DNA of 54,034 nt, taken from contig VXQZ01000009.1 in the NCBI GenBank assembly GCA_009838735.1, positions 1-54,034 on the forward strand. The letters run 5' to 3'. Every line of letters starts with the position of its first letter. Position 1 is the stretch's first letter. The notes beneath the pieces were generated by a model. The model searched no databases. It was not told the origin of the DNA and saw only the letters and a list, made by a program, of their open reading frames with translations. Shown piece by piece: positions 47,919 through 54,034 of the stretch. Origin of the DNA: Chloroflexota bacterium (GTDB lineage Bacteria > Chloroflexota > Dehalococcoidia > Bin125). Both the position numbers and the translations under genes were made by a program.

Positions 47919-48764
47919 ATGGCCAACTACGCACACCCGGAGAAACTCGTCTCGACCGACTGGGTCGCCGACAACCTCGACAAACCCAACGTCGTCCTGA
48001 TCGAGGTCGACGTCGACACCTCGGCCTACGACGAAGGCCACCCGCCAGGAGCCGTTGCCTGGAACTGGACCTCCCAGCTTCAGGACCAGGTCTCGCGTGA
48101 CGTCGCCTCCCGTGAGGTCGTCACCAACCTGCTCCAGAGCGCCGGCGCCAACGACGACTCGCAGATCGTCCTCTTCGGCGACAACAACAACTGGTTCGCC
48201 GCCTATGCGCTGTGGATGCTCGAGCTCTATGGCGTCACCAACACCGCGCTGATGGATGGCGGCCGGATCAAGTGGGAGGCCGAAGGTCGCGCCACCACCA
48301 CCGATGCTCCCGCGGCCGGTTCCGGCAGCATTGCCGTCGCCGAGCGTGACGAAGCGCTGCGGGCCAAGCTGCCCGACGTGCTCGCGCACATCGAGGCCGG
48401 TGGCCAACTCGTGGACGTCCGCTCGCCCGATGAATTCAACGGCGTGATCATGGCCCCGCCGGGCCTGCCCGAGACCGCCCAGCGCAAGGGACACGTGCCC
48501 GGCGCATCGAACATCCCCTGGGCGACCGCTGTCGCAGAGGATGGCACCTTCAAGTCGGCCGACGAACTCAGCAGCATCTACCAGGCCCAGGGCATCACGG
48601 GCGACCAGCCGGTGATCGCCTACTGCCGGATCGGCGAGCGCTCCTCGCACAGCTGGTTCGCCCTCCGCTACCTGCTCGGCATCGACAACACCTCCAACTA
48701 CGACGGTTCATGGACCGAGTATGGCTCCGTCGTTGGCGTCCCGATCGACAACCCCAGCGCCTGA
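47919..48764 (+). CDS. Two-domain rhodanese (thiosulfate sulfurtransferase)
   Basis: A 281-residue protein with two rhodanese domains. It strongly resembles mycobacterial CysA-type sulfurtransferases: VSTDWVADNLDKPNVVLIEV, NNNWFAAYALWMLELYG and the active-site loop AYCRIGERSSHSWFALRYLL in the second domain, then NYDGSWTEYGS. The catalytic Cys is in CRIGERS. It probably feeds persulfide sulfur to the E1-activated carrier proteins next door. GAAAGGA precedes the ATG. Confidence 0.93.
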   Translation: MANYAHPEKLVSTDWVADNLDKPNVVLIEVDVDTSAYDEGHPPGAVAWNWTSQLQDQVSRDVASREVVTNLLQSAGANDDSQIVLFGDNNNWFAAYALWMLELYGVTNTALMDGGRIKWEAEGRATTTDAPAAGSGSIAVAERDEALRAKLPDVLAHIEAGGQLVDVRSPDEFNGVIMAPPGLPETAQRKGHVPGASNIPWATAVAEDGTFKSADELSSIYQAQGITGDQPVIAYCRIGERSSHSWFALRYLLGIDNTSNYDGSWTEYGSVVGVPIDNPSA

Positions 48765-48771
48765 TTCTCAG

Positions 48772-48812
48772 ACCTCCCCCTCCGGGGGAGGTGCCCCGCA
48801 GGGGCGGAGGGG
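48772..48812 (+). repeat. Y-shaped REP element
   Basis: ACCTCCCCC-TCC-GGGGGAGGT (48772-48792) followed immediately by GCCCC-GCA-GGGGC (48793-48805) and AGGGGGCC. It fills the gap between the rhodanese and the next gene, whose GTG lies ten bases beyond it. Confidence 0.75.
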
Positions 48813-48822
48813 GCCGCCGAGC

Positions 48823-49200
48823 GTGCCGACTGACGCCGTCTGGAAGCGCACCGTCGCCCAAGCCGTCAGTTCGGGCGACGCCTCGGCGCTGCCGATTCAT
48901 TTCTCCGCCGCGGTCCTCCACCGCTATCTCGACCGCGGTGCCAAAATCCTGCGAACCAACACGGTCGGCCGCCTGCTGCAGCCGGGCAAGGCCGTGATCG
49001 ACTTTGGCATCGTCGAGGACGACGCCGTCATTCACCTCCGCTTCGGCGACATCGGCTCGCTCATCCCCGAGTCGGAGCGCGACCACTGGCTCGACCACCT
49101 CGTCCCGCCCACCGCCAGCCGCGCCTACCTGCAGATGACCCTCCAACCAGGCGCCTGCCACGACGACGGCGAACTGCGCGAGTGGACGCCTGAGGCATAA
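48823..49200 (+). CDS. Hypothetical protein in the sulfur cluster
   Basis: A 125-residue protein with no recognised domain. It contains VLHRYLDRGAKILRTNTVGR, then FGIVEDDAVIHLRFGDIGSL and a C-terminal stretch with one Cys (QPGACHDDGELREWTP). A GTG at 48823 is the likely start; a longer frame from 48721 would run through the REP element and is rejected. The REP's GGAGGGG could serve as the ribosome site. Two bases separate it from the MT-A70 gene. Confidence 0.6.
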   Translation: MPTDAVWKRTVAQAVSSGDASALPIHFSAAVLHRYLDRGAKILRTNTVGRLLQPGKAVIDFGIVEDDAVIHLRFGDIGSLIPESERDHWLDHLVPPTASRAYLQMTLQPGACHDDGELREWTPEA

Positions 49201-49202
49201 CG

Positions 49203-49826
49203 ATGCCGGTTGAGTTTCCTTCTCTGCCAACGACTGCGGATACCGAGCGCTACGCGATCATCTACGCCGACCCGCCCTGGGACTACAAGGGTCAACTGCA
49301 GCACGCCGGGCCGGGCAGCGGCGACTCGGGCGGCGCGATTCGCCACTATGAGACCGTCCGGCTGCAGGACTTGATGGAACTCGATGTCTCCACGATTGCC
49401 GCGAACGATGCGCTCCTCTTCATGTGGGCGACCTCACCGCACCTCGATCAGGCGATCGACCTGGGCAAGGCCTGGGGGTTCGCCTGGGCGACCGTCGCCT
49501 TCGTCTGGGACAAGCAGCGGGTTAACCCCGGCTTCTACACGATGTCGCAGTGCGAGCTGTGCCTGGTCTTCAAGCGCGGACGGATTCCCGCTCCGCGAGG
49601 CGCGCGCAACGTGCGACAACTGGTATCCGAACGACGCAGCGATCATTCGCGCAAACCAATCGAAGTCAGGCGTAGGATCGAGGAGATGTTCCCGCGTCAA
49701 CGCAAGATCGAACTCTTCGCGCGTGACGCCGACATCCACGGTTGGGATACCTGGGGAGCGGAGATCCCGCACCCGCAAACGGAGCGCACGTTCTGGCAAG
49801 AACAGCGGGAGGCGGCGGGAACATGA
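49203..49826 (+). CDS. MT-A70-family adenine methyltransferase
   Basis: A 207-residue methyltransferase. The catalytic DPPW is in YAIIYADPPWDYKG, with a typical LFMWATSPHLDQAIDLGKAW and a C-terminal RPRIPAPRGARNVRQLVSER-type segment, RKPIEVRRRIEEMFP. Bacterial MT-A70 members methylate adenine in DNA, or RNA in some cases. Its stop overlaps the JAMM protease start (ATGA). A link to the sulfur pathway is not obvious. No restriction enzyme is beside it. Confidence 0.9.
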   Translation: MPVEFPSLPTTADTERYAIIYADPPWDYKGQLQHAGPGSGDSGGAIRHYETVRLQDLMELDVSTIAANDALLFMWATSPHLDQAIDLGKAWGFAWATVAFVWDKQRVNPGFYTMSQCELCLVFKRGRIPAPRGARNVRQLVSERRSDHSRKPIEVRRRIEEMFPRQRKIELFARDADIHGWDTWGAEIPHPQTERTFWQEQREAAGT

Positions 49827-50329
49827 CCCTCAAGTTGCCGCAGGTGCTGATCGACGAGATGATCGCCCACTCGCGCGAAGATCTGCCCAACGAATGCTGC
49901 GGCATCATCGGACGCGCCGCCGACGGCGCGTTGACGCTCTGGCGGGCGACCAACGACCAGGCCTCGCCCTGGCGTTTCAACATTCCGCCTCAACAGTTGT
50001 TGCATCTCTACAACGCGATCGAGGACGTCGACGGCGATTTGCTCGTCATCTACCACTCGCACGTCGCCTCCGAGGCGCGGCCCTCGCCGACCGACCTGAA
50101 CATCGCCCGGCTGCACAAAGGCGCGACCGAATGGCCCTATTGGGTGCTCGTCTCACTGGCCGACGAGCCGCCCTCGGTGCGCGCCTGGCGAATCGATGAC
50201 GGCGACGATCCCGATACGGTGACGGCATCCGAGATCGAGTTGGCCATCGCAACCGGCGACGCCGATCGAAGGCGGCTGGAGATGATCGAGGTCGACGGCC
50301 GGCCGCGAGTGCAGGAGACATCGCTGTGA
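49823..50329 (+). CDS. JAMM/MPN metalloprotease (Mec+-like)
   Basis: A 168-residue zinc metalloprotease of the Mov34/JAB1 family. PNECCGIIG gives the active-site Glu24, and YHSHVASEARPSPTD gives H78-x-H80, S88 and D91 (H-x-H-x7-S-x2-D). M. tuberculosis Mec+ cleaves cysteine from CysO-Cys. Here the same type of enzyme lies 3 kb from the CysO-like carrier and the carrier-E1 fusion, so it may release cysteine, trim the Asp-Gly tail, or free the fused carrier. ATGA overlap with MT-A70. Confidence 0.9.
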   Translation: MTLKLPQVLIDEMIAHSREDLPNECCGIIGRAADGALTLWRATNDQASPWRFNIPPQQLLHLYNAIEDVDGDLLVIYHSHVASEARPSPTDLNIARLHKGATEWPYWVLVSLADEPPSVRAWRIDDGDDPDTVTASEIELAIATGDADRRRLEMIEVDGRPRVQETSL

Positions 50330-50339
50330 AGGGGTTGTA

Positions 50340-51143
50340 GTGGAGTTGGACGCGTTTCCGTGGGGCTCGCGGACGCTGCTCGTCGGGATTCTCAACGTCA
50401 CACCTGACTCGTTCGCCGGCGATGGCGTCATCGACGTCGCGCAGGCCGTTGCGATGGCGGAGCAGATGGTTCGCGACGGCGCCGACATCATTGATATCGG
50501 CGGAGAATCGACTCGCCCCGGATTCAATCCTGTCTCTGCAGAAGTGGAACTCCAGCGTGTGCTGCCGGTCATCGAGAGCATCACTGAAAGCTTGCCGCAG
50601 ACCCCGATTTCCACAGATACGACGAAGCCGGCCGTCGCCCTCGCCGCCCTGGACGCCGGCGCGAGCATGCTCAACGACATCAACGGACTTCAGGGTGATC
50701 CAGCGCTGGCCGATGTCGCAGCGGCCCGCGATGCCTGGGTGATCGCCATGCACAACCAGCGCCACCGATCACCGGCCACCGACCCCGTAGTAGCGGTGCT
50801 GAGCGGCTTCCGCGCGTCGCTCGCGATCGCCAGCCGGCATGGAGTTGACCACGAGCGGATGATTCTCGATCCGGGCTTTGGCTTCGGCTGGGAACTGTCT
50901 GAGAACGCCGAGATCCTGCGCCGCCTCTCGGAGCTTCGGGTACTGCGATGCCCGATCCTGGTCGGCATGTCGCGCAAGCGAATGACCGGTGAGCAGTTCG
51001 GCTGGGGCGTCGAGCAGCGGCTGGAGGGATCGGCGGCGGTCACGGCCCTCGCCGTCGCCAACGGCGCCGACCTCGTCCGCGTTCACGATGTCGCGGAAAT
51101 GACCCGTGTCGTGCGCATGGCCGACGACATCGTGCGCCAATGA
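50340..51143 (+). CDS. folP: Dihydropteroate synthase
   Basis: A 267-residue TIM-barrel enzyme that joins pterin pyrophosphate to p-aminobenzoate in folate synthesis. GILNVTPDSFAGDG is the signature at the start, then DIIDIGGESTRPGF, and DPGFGFGWELSENAEILRRL later. GTG start with AAGGGG ahead. folK overlaps its stop by ATGA. The usual folB between them is absent. Confidence 0.95.
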   Translation: MELDAFPWGSRTLLVGILNVTPDSFAGDGVIDVAQAVAMAEQMVRDGADIIDIGGESTRPGFNPVSAEVELQRVLPVIESITESLPQTPISTDTTKPAVALAALDAGASMLNDINGLQGDPALADVAAARDAWVIAMHNQRHRSPATDPVVAVLSGFRASLAIASRHGVDHERMILDPGFGFGWELSENAEILRRLSELRVLRCPILVGMSRKRMTGEQFGWGVEQRLEGSAAVTALAVANGADLVRVHDVAEMTRVVRMADDIVRQ

Positions 51144-51631
51144 CCAACGTCTTCCTCGGCCTGGGCGGAAACCTAGGGGACCGTCGCGAGCTGATGCGAT
51201 CCGCAGTGGCCGAGATACGCCAGGTGGTCGACGATGTGAGGGTCTCATCGCTCTACGAATCCGCGGCCTGGGGCGTCACCGATCAACCTGCGTTCCTCAA
51301 CGCGGTCGTGCGCGGCCGAACCAGCTTGAACCCGCTGGATCTGCTGGACGCGGTCCAGTCGATCGAGAACGAACTGGGACGGGTGCGCGAACAGCGTTGG
51401 GGCCCGCGCCTGATCGACATCGACATCCTGCTCTATGGCGCGGAAGTCATCGACGAACCCAGGCTCCAGGTGCCGCATCCCTACATGACCCAGCGCGGCT
51501 TCGTGCTCCGGCCGCTCGCCGACCTTGCCGCCGGTCTGACGTTGCCTGATGGTTCACTCGTCGGAGAGCTGCTGACGACCGTCAACCAGAGCGATCTGAG
51601 GCGAGTCGAGGGGCCGGACTGGGCGGACTGA
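51140..51631 (+). CDS. folK: Hydroxymethyldihydropterin pyrophosphokinase
   Basis: A 163-residue HPPK. FLGLGGNLGDRRELMRSAV and the signature WGPRLIDIDILLYGAEVID are clear, followed by VPHPYMTQRGFVLRPLADLA. It makes the pterin pyrophosphate used by FolP. Its ATG overlaps the folP stop (ATGA), so the two steps are coupled. No dihydroneopterin aldolase gene lies beside them in this window. Confidence 0.95.
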   Translation: MTNVFLGLGGNLGDRRELMRSAVAEIRQVVDDVRVSSLYESAAWGVTDQPAFLNAVVRGRTSLNPLDLLDAVQSIENELGRVREQRWGPRLIDIDILLYGAEVIDEPRLQVPHPYMTQRGFVLRPLADLAAGLTLPDGSLVGELLTTVNQSDLRRVEGPDWAD

Positions 51632-51639
51632 CGACGTGC

Positions 51640-51879
51640 CTAGATGTCGTCGAGCGGTTCCGGCACGAAGTTGAGCCCTTCGAGATCGTCCTCAAGCTCA
51701 AATGTTGTCCAGCCGATCCAGAAGAGCAGCACGGCGGCGGTCAGCGTGATCGCGGCCGCCGGAATGGCAACCGCCGCGTAACTCCGCCTCTGCACGCCCA
51801 ACAGGAACCAGAGCGCCTGGAAGGCGGCCGCGATCATCAGGATCAGCCCGGTCAGCCGGGTGCGGTCCATGGGAGCCAT
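51640..51879 (-). CDS. Small membrane protein, two segments
   Basis: A 79-residue protein with two hydrophobic segments (LTGLILMIAAAFQALWFLLG and AIPAAAITLTAAVLLFWIGW) and an acidic C-terminal tail (FELEDDLEGLNFVPEPLDDI). ATG at 51879 chosen; the longer frame to 51963 overlaps the divergent gene. It is convergent with folK, 8 bases apart. Function unknown. Confidence 0.65.
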   Translation of the reverse strand: MAPMDRTRLTGLILMIAAAFQALWFLLGVQRRSYAAVAIPAAAITLTAAVLLFWIGWTTFELEDDLEGLNFVPEPLDDI

Positions 51880-51913
51880 GCGCCGAGCATATCGCCGTTG
51901 GTAATCTGGCGGT

Positions 51914-52603
51914 GTGACCACCGAATCGACCGAATCCCCGCAGTTGGGCGAGCTAGATGACATCCTCGATGTGACCGAGGAACGTCAGCTTGAACGTCCG
52001 GACGCCGTCGACGAGCCTCTGGCCGCGCGCACGTTGTTCCTCCACCGGCGTGTGGTCACAATCAAACCGGATCGAATCGAAGTCCGTCCGCCGAAGTCGG
52101 CCGTGGTCGTGCCGCTGTTCGGGGTCGCCCTGACCGCTGGACTGTTGGCCCTGTTGGCCACGTCGGTCGATTCCTTTCCCTTCTGGTTGATGGGCATCCT
52201 GCTCCTCTTCGCCGTCGTCCTGTTGCCTCTCTCCGGACTCTCGTTGGTCTACGCGCTGATGGGCGCCAACATCGTCGCCGACCGCGGTGGACAAAACGTC
52301 TCCACGAAGCAGCGGTTTCTCGGATTGGGCATCGGCACGAACGAACTGATTCCGTTCTGGAAGATCCGCGAGCTGTTGGTCGAGGATGAAGGCCGTGAAA
52401 TCGCGAGGGCCGGTGGAGCCCTGCCCGCCGAGGAGTTCGCGCAGTGGCAGCTGGTGTTGGTCAAGAAGAGCGGGACCCGCCACATCATCGGCTCCGTGTC
52501 GACCCCGCGCCAACATGAAGAAGAGGGACTGCAGCAGATCTTCGAAGTCGCAGAAGCGTTCTCCGCGCTGACCGAAGCCCCGATTCGCGGACCCATCTGG
52601 TAG
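51914..52603 (+). CDS. Hypothetical membrane protein (PH-like soluble part)
   Basis: A 229-residue protein with an acidic N-terminus, then two central membrane segments (VVVPLFGVALTAGLLALLAT and LMGILLLFAVVLLPLSGLSL). A C-terminal soluble part (FWKIRELLVEDEG... WQLVLVKKSGTRHIIGSVST) resembles the strand pattern of bacterial PH-like domains. It starts at GTG, 34 bases from the divergent small membrane gene. No specific function; the PH-like reading is tentative. Confidence 0.65.
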   Translation: MTTESTESPQLGELDDILDVTEERQLERPDAVDEPLAARTLFLHRRVVTIKPDRIEVRPPKSAVVVPLFGVALTAGLLALLATSVDSFPFWLMGILLLFAVVLLPLSGLSLVYALMGANIVADRGGQNVSTKQRFLGLGIGTNELIPFWKIRELLVEDEGREIARAGGALPAEEFAQWQLVLVKKSGTRHIIGSVSTPRQHEEEGLQQIFEVAEAFSALTEAPIRGPIW

Positions 52604-52612
52604 GAGCCAACA

Positions 52613-53098
52613 ATGTCCGAGCCCGACCGCCACGACCGAAGCTGGCAGGAACAGATCGATGCCGACGTCGATGCGTCGCTGGCCGACATGCGGACCATTG
52701 CCGTAATCGGACTCTCGCCAAAACCGGAGCGTGACTCCCATCGGGTCACCGCCTACATGCAGCGGCACGGCTACCGGATCATTCCCGTCAACCCGGCCGC
52801 CGCGGGCACGGAGATCCTCGGCGAGCATGTCTATGCGACGCTGGAGGACGCTCAGAAGGCCCTGCCCCACCTGGAAATTGACACCGTCAACGTCTTTCGC
52901 CGGTCTGTCGATACCGACCAGCCGATTGCCGACGCGATTGCAGCTAAACAGGCAGGCGTGCGGACCGTCTGGCTGCAACTCGGCATCGTCAATCCGGATG
53001 GCCTCAGGCGCGCACGCGCTGCCGGAATGCGTGCGATAGAGGACAGATGTCTGATGGTTGAGCACCGACGTCTGGTACCCACGGATCGTGTGCGTTAA
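52613..53098 (+). CDS. CoA-binding (YccU-like) protein
   Basis: A 161-residue Rossmann-fold protein with the CoA-binding-domain motif IAVIGLSPKPERDSHRVTAY, HGYRIIPVNPAAAGTEILGE and late LQLGIVNPDGLRRARAAGMR-AIEDRCLMVEHRRL. YccU-family members bind CoA or related nucleotides; no enzymatic role is established. It lies 9 bases after the preceding gene and upstream of purF. Confidence 0.9.
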   Translation: MSEPDRHDRSWQEQIDADVDASLADMRTIAVIGLSPKPERDSHRVTAYMQRHGYRIIPVNPAAAGTEILGEHVYATLEDAQKALPHLEIDTVNVFRRSVDTDQPIADAIAAKQAGVRTVWLQLGIVNPDGLRRARAAGMRAIEDRCLMVEHRRLVPTDRVR

Positions 53099-53138
53099 CG
53101 TGCAGGTACAACACGGAATCGACTAACGCGAGGACCGC

Positions 53139-53927
53139 GTGCATCAGCCGATTGCCGAACCAGAGTCGCCACCCTCTAGCCCCCTACGCGAAATCGACGA
53201 CCGCCCGCGCGAAGCATGTGGCGTCTTCGGGATCTGGGCGCCGGAAGTCGATGTCGCCGTCGAAACCTTCTACGGCATCCACACGCTGCAGCATCGCGGC
53301 CAGGAGAGCGCCGGCATCTGTACGACCGATGGCCGCAGTCTGACCGTCAAAACTGGCATGGGTCTGGTCGCCCAGGTGTTTGACGAGCAGACCGCCGCGG
53401 AGCTCGAGGGCATCGCTGCCATCGGGCACACACGATACTCGACGACCGGCGCCAGCCGGTTCCGCAACGCGCAGCCGATCCTGCTCGATGATCCATTGAC
53501 CGGTGAACAGATGGCGATTGCGCACAACGGCAACGTCGTCAACGCCGCACAGGTCCGGGTCGAACTGACCGAATCGGGCGCCACCTTCGAGACCTCGACC
53601 GACACCGAGGTCCTGGCCAAGTATCTGCTGCTCTTCGGCGAGGACGAAGCCGACATGGATGCGCTCTGGGAAGCCCGGTTCAGCGCCCTGATGCGCCACA
53701 TCGAGGTCGCCTATTCCCTCGTTCTGCTTACCCCCGACCGACTGATGGCCGCTCGCGACCCGTATGGCGTGCGACCCCTGTGCATCGGGCAGGTCGGCGG
53801 CCGCTATGTGGTTGCTTCAGAAACCTGTGCGCTCGACCAACTGGGCGCGACCCTGCTGCGCGACGTCCGGCCCGGCGAACTGATCACAATCGACGACAGG
53901 GGCATGCGGTCCTACCAGGCGATCCCC
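53139..53927 (+). CDS. purF: Amidophosphoribosyltransferase, N-terminal part (truncated by the artefact)
   Basis: The first enzyme of purine synthesis, class II glutamine amidotransferase type. GTG start with GAGGA five bases ahead, a short propeptide, then CGVFGIWAPE with the N-terminal nucleophile Cys, YGIHTLQHRGQESAGICT, GHTRYSTTGASRFRNAQPIL, HNGNVVNAAQVR and RDPYGVRPLCIGQVGGRYVV. The sequence is clean up to IDDRGMRSYQAIPP near 53927, where poly-G begins. The phosphoribosyltransferase domain is missing, so the gene is cut by bad sequence rather than truly broken. Confidence 0.92.
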
Positions 53928-54034
53928 CCGGGGGGGGGGGGGCGGCGGGGGGGGGGGGGGGTTGGGAGGGGGGGGGGGGGGGGAGGTAGGGGGGGGGGCG
54001 GCCACGGACGAGGTGAGAGGGTGGGGTGGGGGGG
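53928..54034. other. Poly-G sequencing/assembly artefact at contig end
   Basis: About 105 bases of almost pure G with scattered A, T and C. It breaks purF in mid-domain. This is typical of low-quality read ends on two-colour sequencers and should not be read as biology. Confidence 0.9.

Noticed and set aside
53780-54005. Frames through the poly-G end
   Set aside because: Artefactual sequence.
1-54034. CRISPR array or cas genes
   Set aside because: No regular direct repeats with unique spacers were seen. The Cas4-like nuclease lies in a recombination operon, and the 38-base tandem units have no spacers.

Overview
The window is G+C-rich and has two parts. Positions 1 to about 27,990 look like most of an integrative and conjugative element (ICE). 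From 27,987 to the end is compact chromosomal DNA. The gene set on the right suggests a bacterium of the Chloroflexota (SAR202 or Thermomicrobia-like): a CysO/CysM/JAMM cysteine route, a fused ubiquitin-like/E1 protein, an Uma2 nuclease, ResB and several epoxide hydrolases. That assignment is inference from gene content; no marker here proves it.

Element, 1-12,905, mostly minus strand: a long run of small genes and a DNA-processing set. Reading leftwards from 9,350 it holds a zinc-finger/membrane protein, a small helical protein, a DnaG-type primase (CHC2 zinc finger plus TOPRIM), a Rad52-like annealing protein, an iron-sulfur PD-(D/E)XK nuclease, SSB, a RadC-type JAB protein, small acidic proteins, an NPPY adenine methyltransferase and several zinc-ribbon or acidic orphans. 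Many genes overlap by ATGA/GTGA; others are separated by perfect GC-rich hairpins followed by AAAGGA-type ribosome sites. Between 10,030 and 12,056 sits accessory cargo, including a DUF6602-like putative nuclease. A coiled-coil HTH protein (12,138-12,905) is divergent from the transfer operon across about 600 bases carrying four copies of an octamer.

Element, 13,511-24,115, plus strand: a type IV secretion/conjugation operon with an exported protein, a VirB6-like protein, two VirB2-like pilins, a PrgI/VirB3-like fusion, VirB4 (with a one-base frameshift), a VirD4/TraG-like coupling ATPase and a replication-relaxation protein. Three overlapping minus-strand genes, two of them HTH regulators, follow (24,127-24,972). 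Then comes about 1.4 kb of lower-G+C DNA with no clear gene, and a large serine recombinase whose stop codon lies inside the 3' end of tRNA-Glu. The tRNA is therefore the probable attachment site. The other end of the element lies beyond the left edge.

Chromosome, 27,987-54,034: tRNA-Glu, tRNA-Gln and gltX, then rluD and lspA, all minus strand. Next on the plus strand are a sulfite-oxidase-like molybdoenzyme, an Uma2 nuclease, threonine synthase with a possible attenuator leader, a NIL-domain protein, three epoxide hydrolases, a second threonine-synthase-like enzyme, ResB, Lgt and a glutaredoxin-like protein. A sulfur block (42,977-50,329) contains APS/PAPS reductase, an Rrf2 regulator, cysteine synthase, a Ubl-E1 fusion, a CysO-like carrier, CysM, a two-domain rhodanese, an orphan, an MT-A70 methyltransferase and a JAMM protease. 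This is close to the mycobacterial CysO-CysM-Mec+ set. folP, folK, two membrane proteins, a CoA-binding protein and the start of purF finish the window. A family of Y-shaped palindromic repeats is scattered through the chromosomal part, once apparently inside the lspA reading frame. The last ~105 bases are poly-G artefact.
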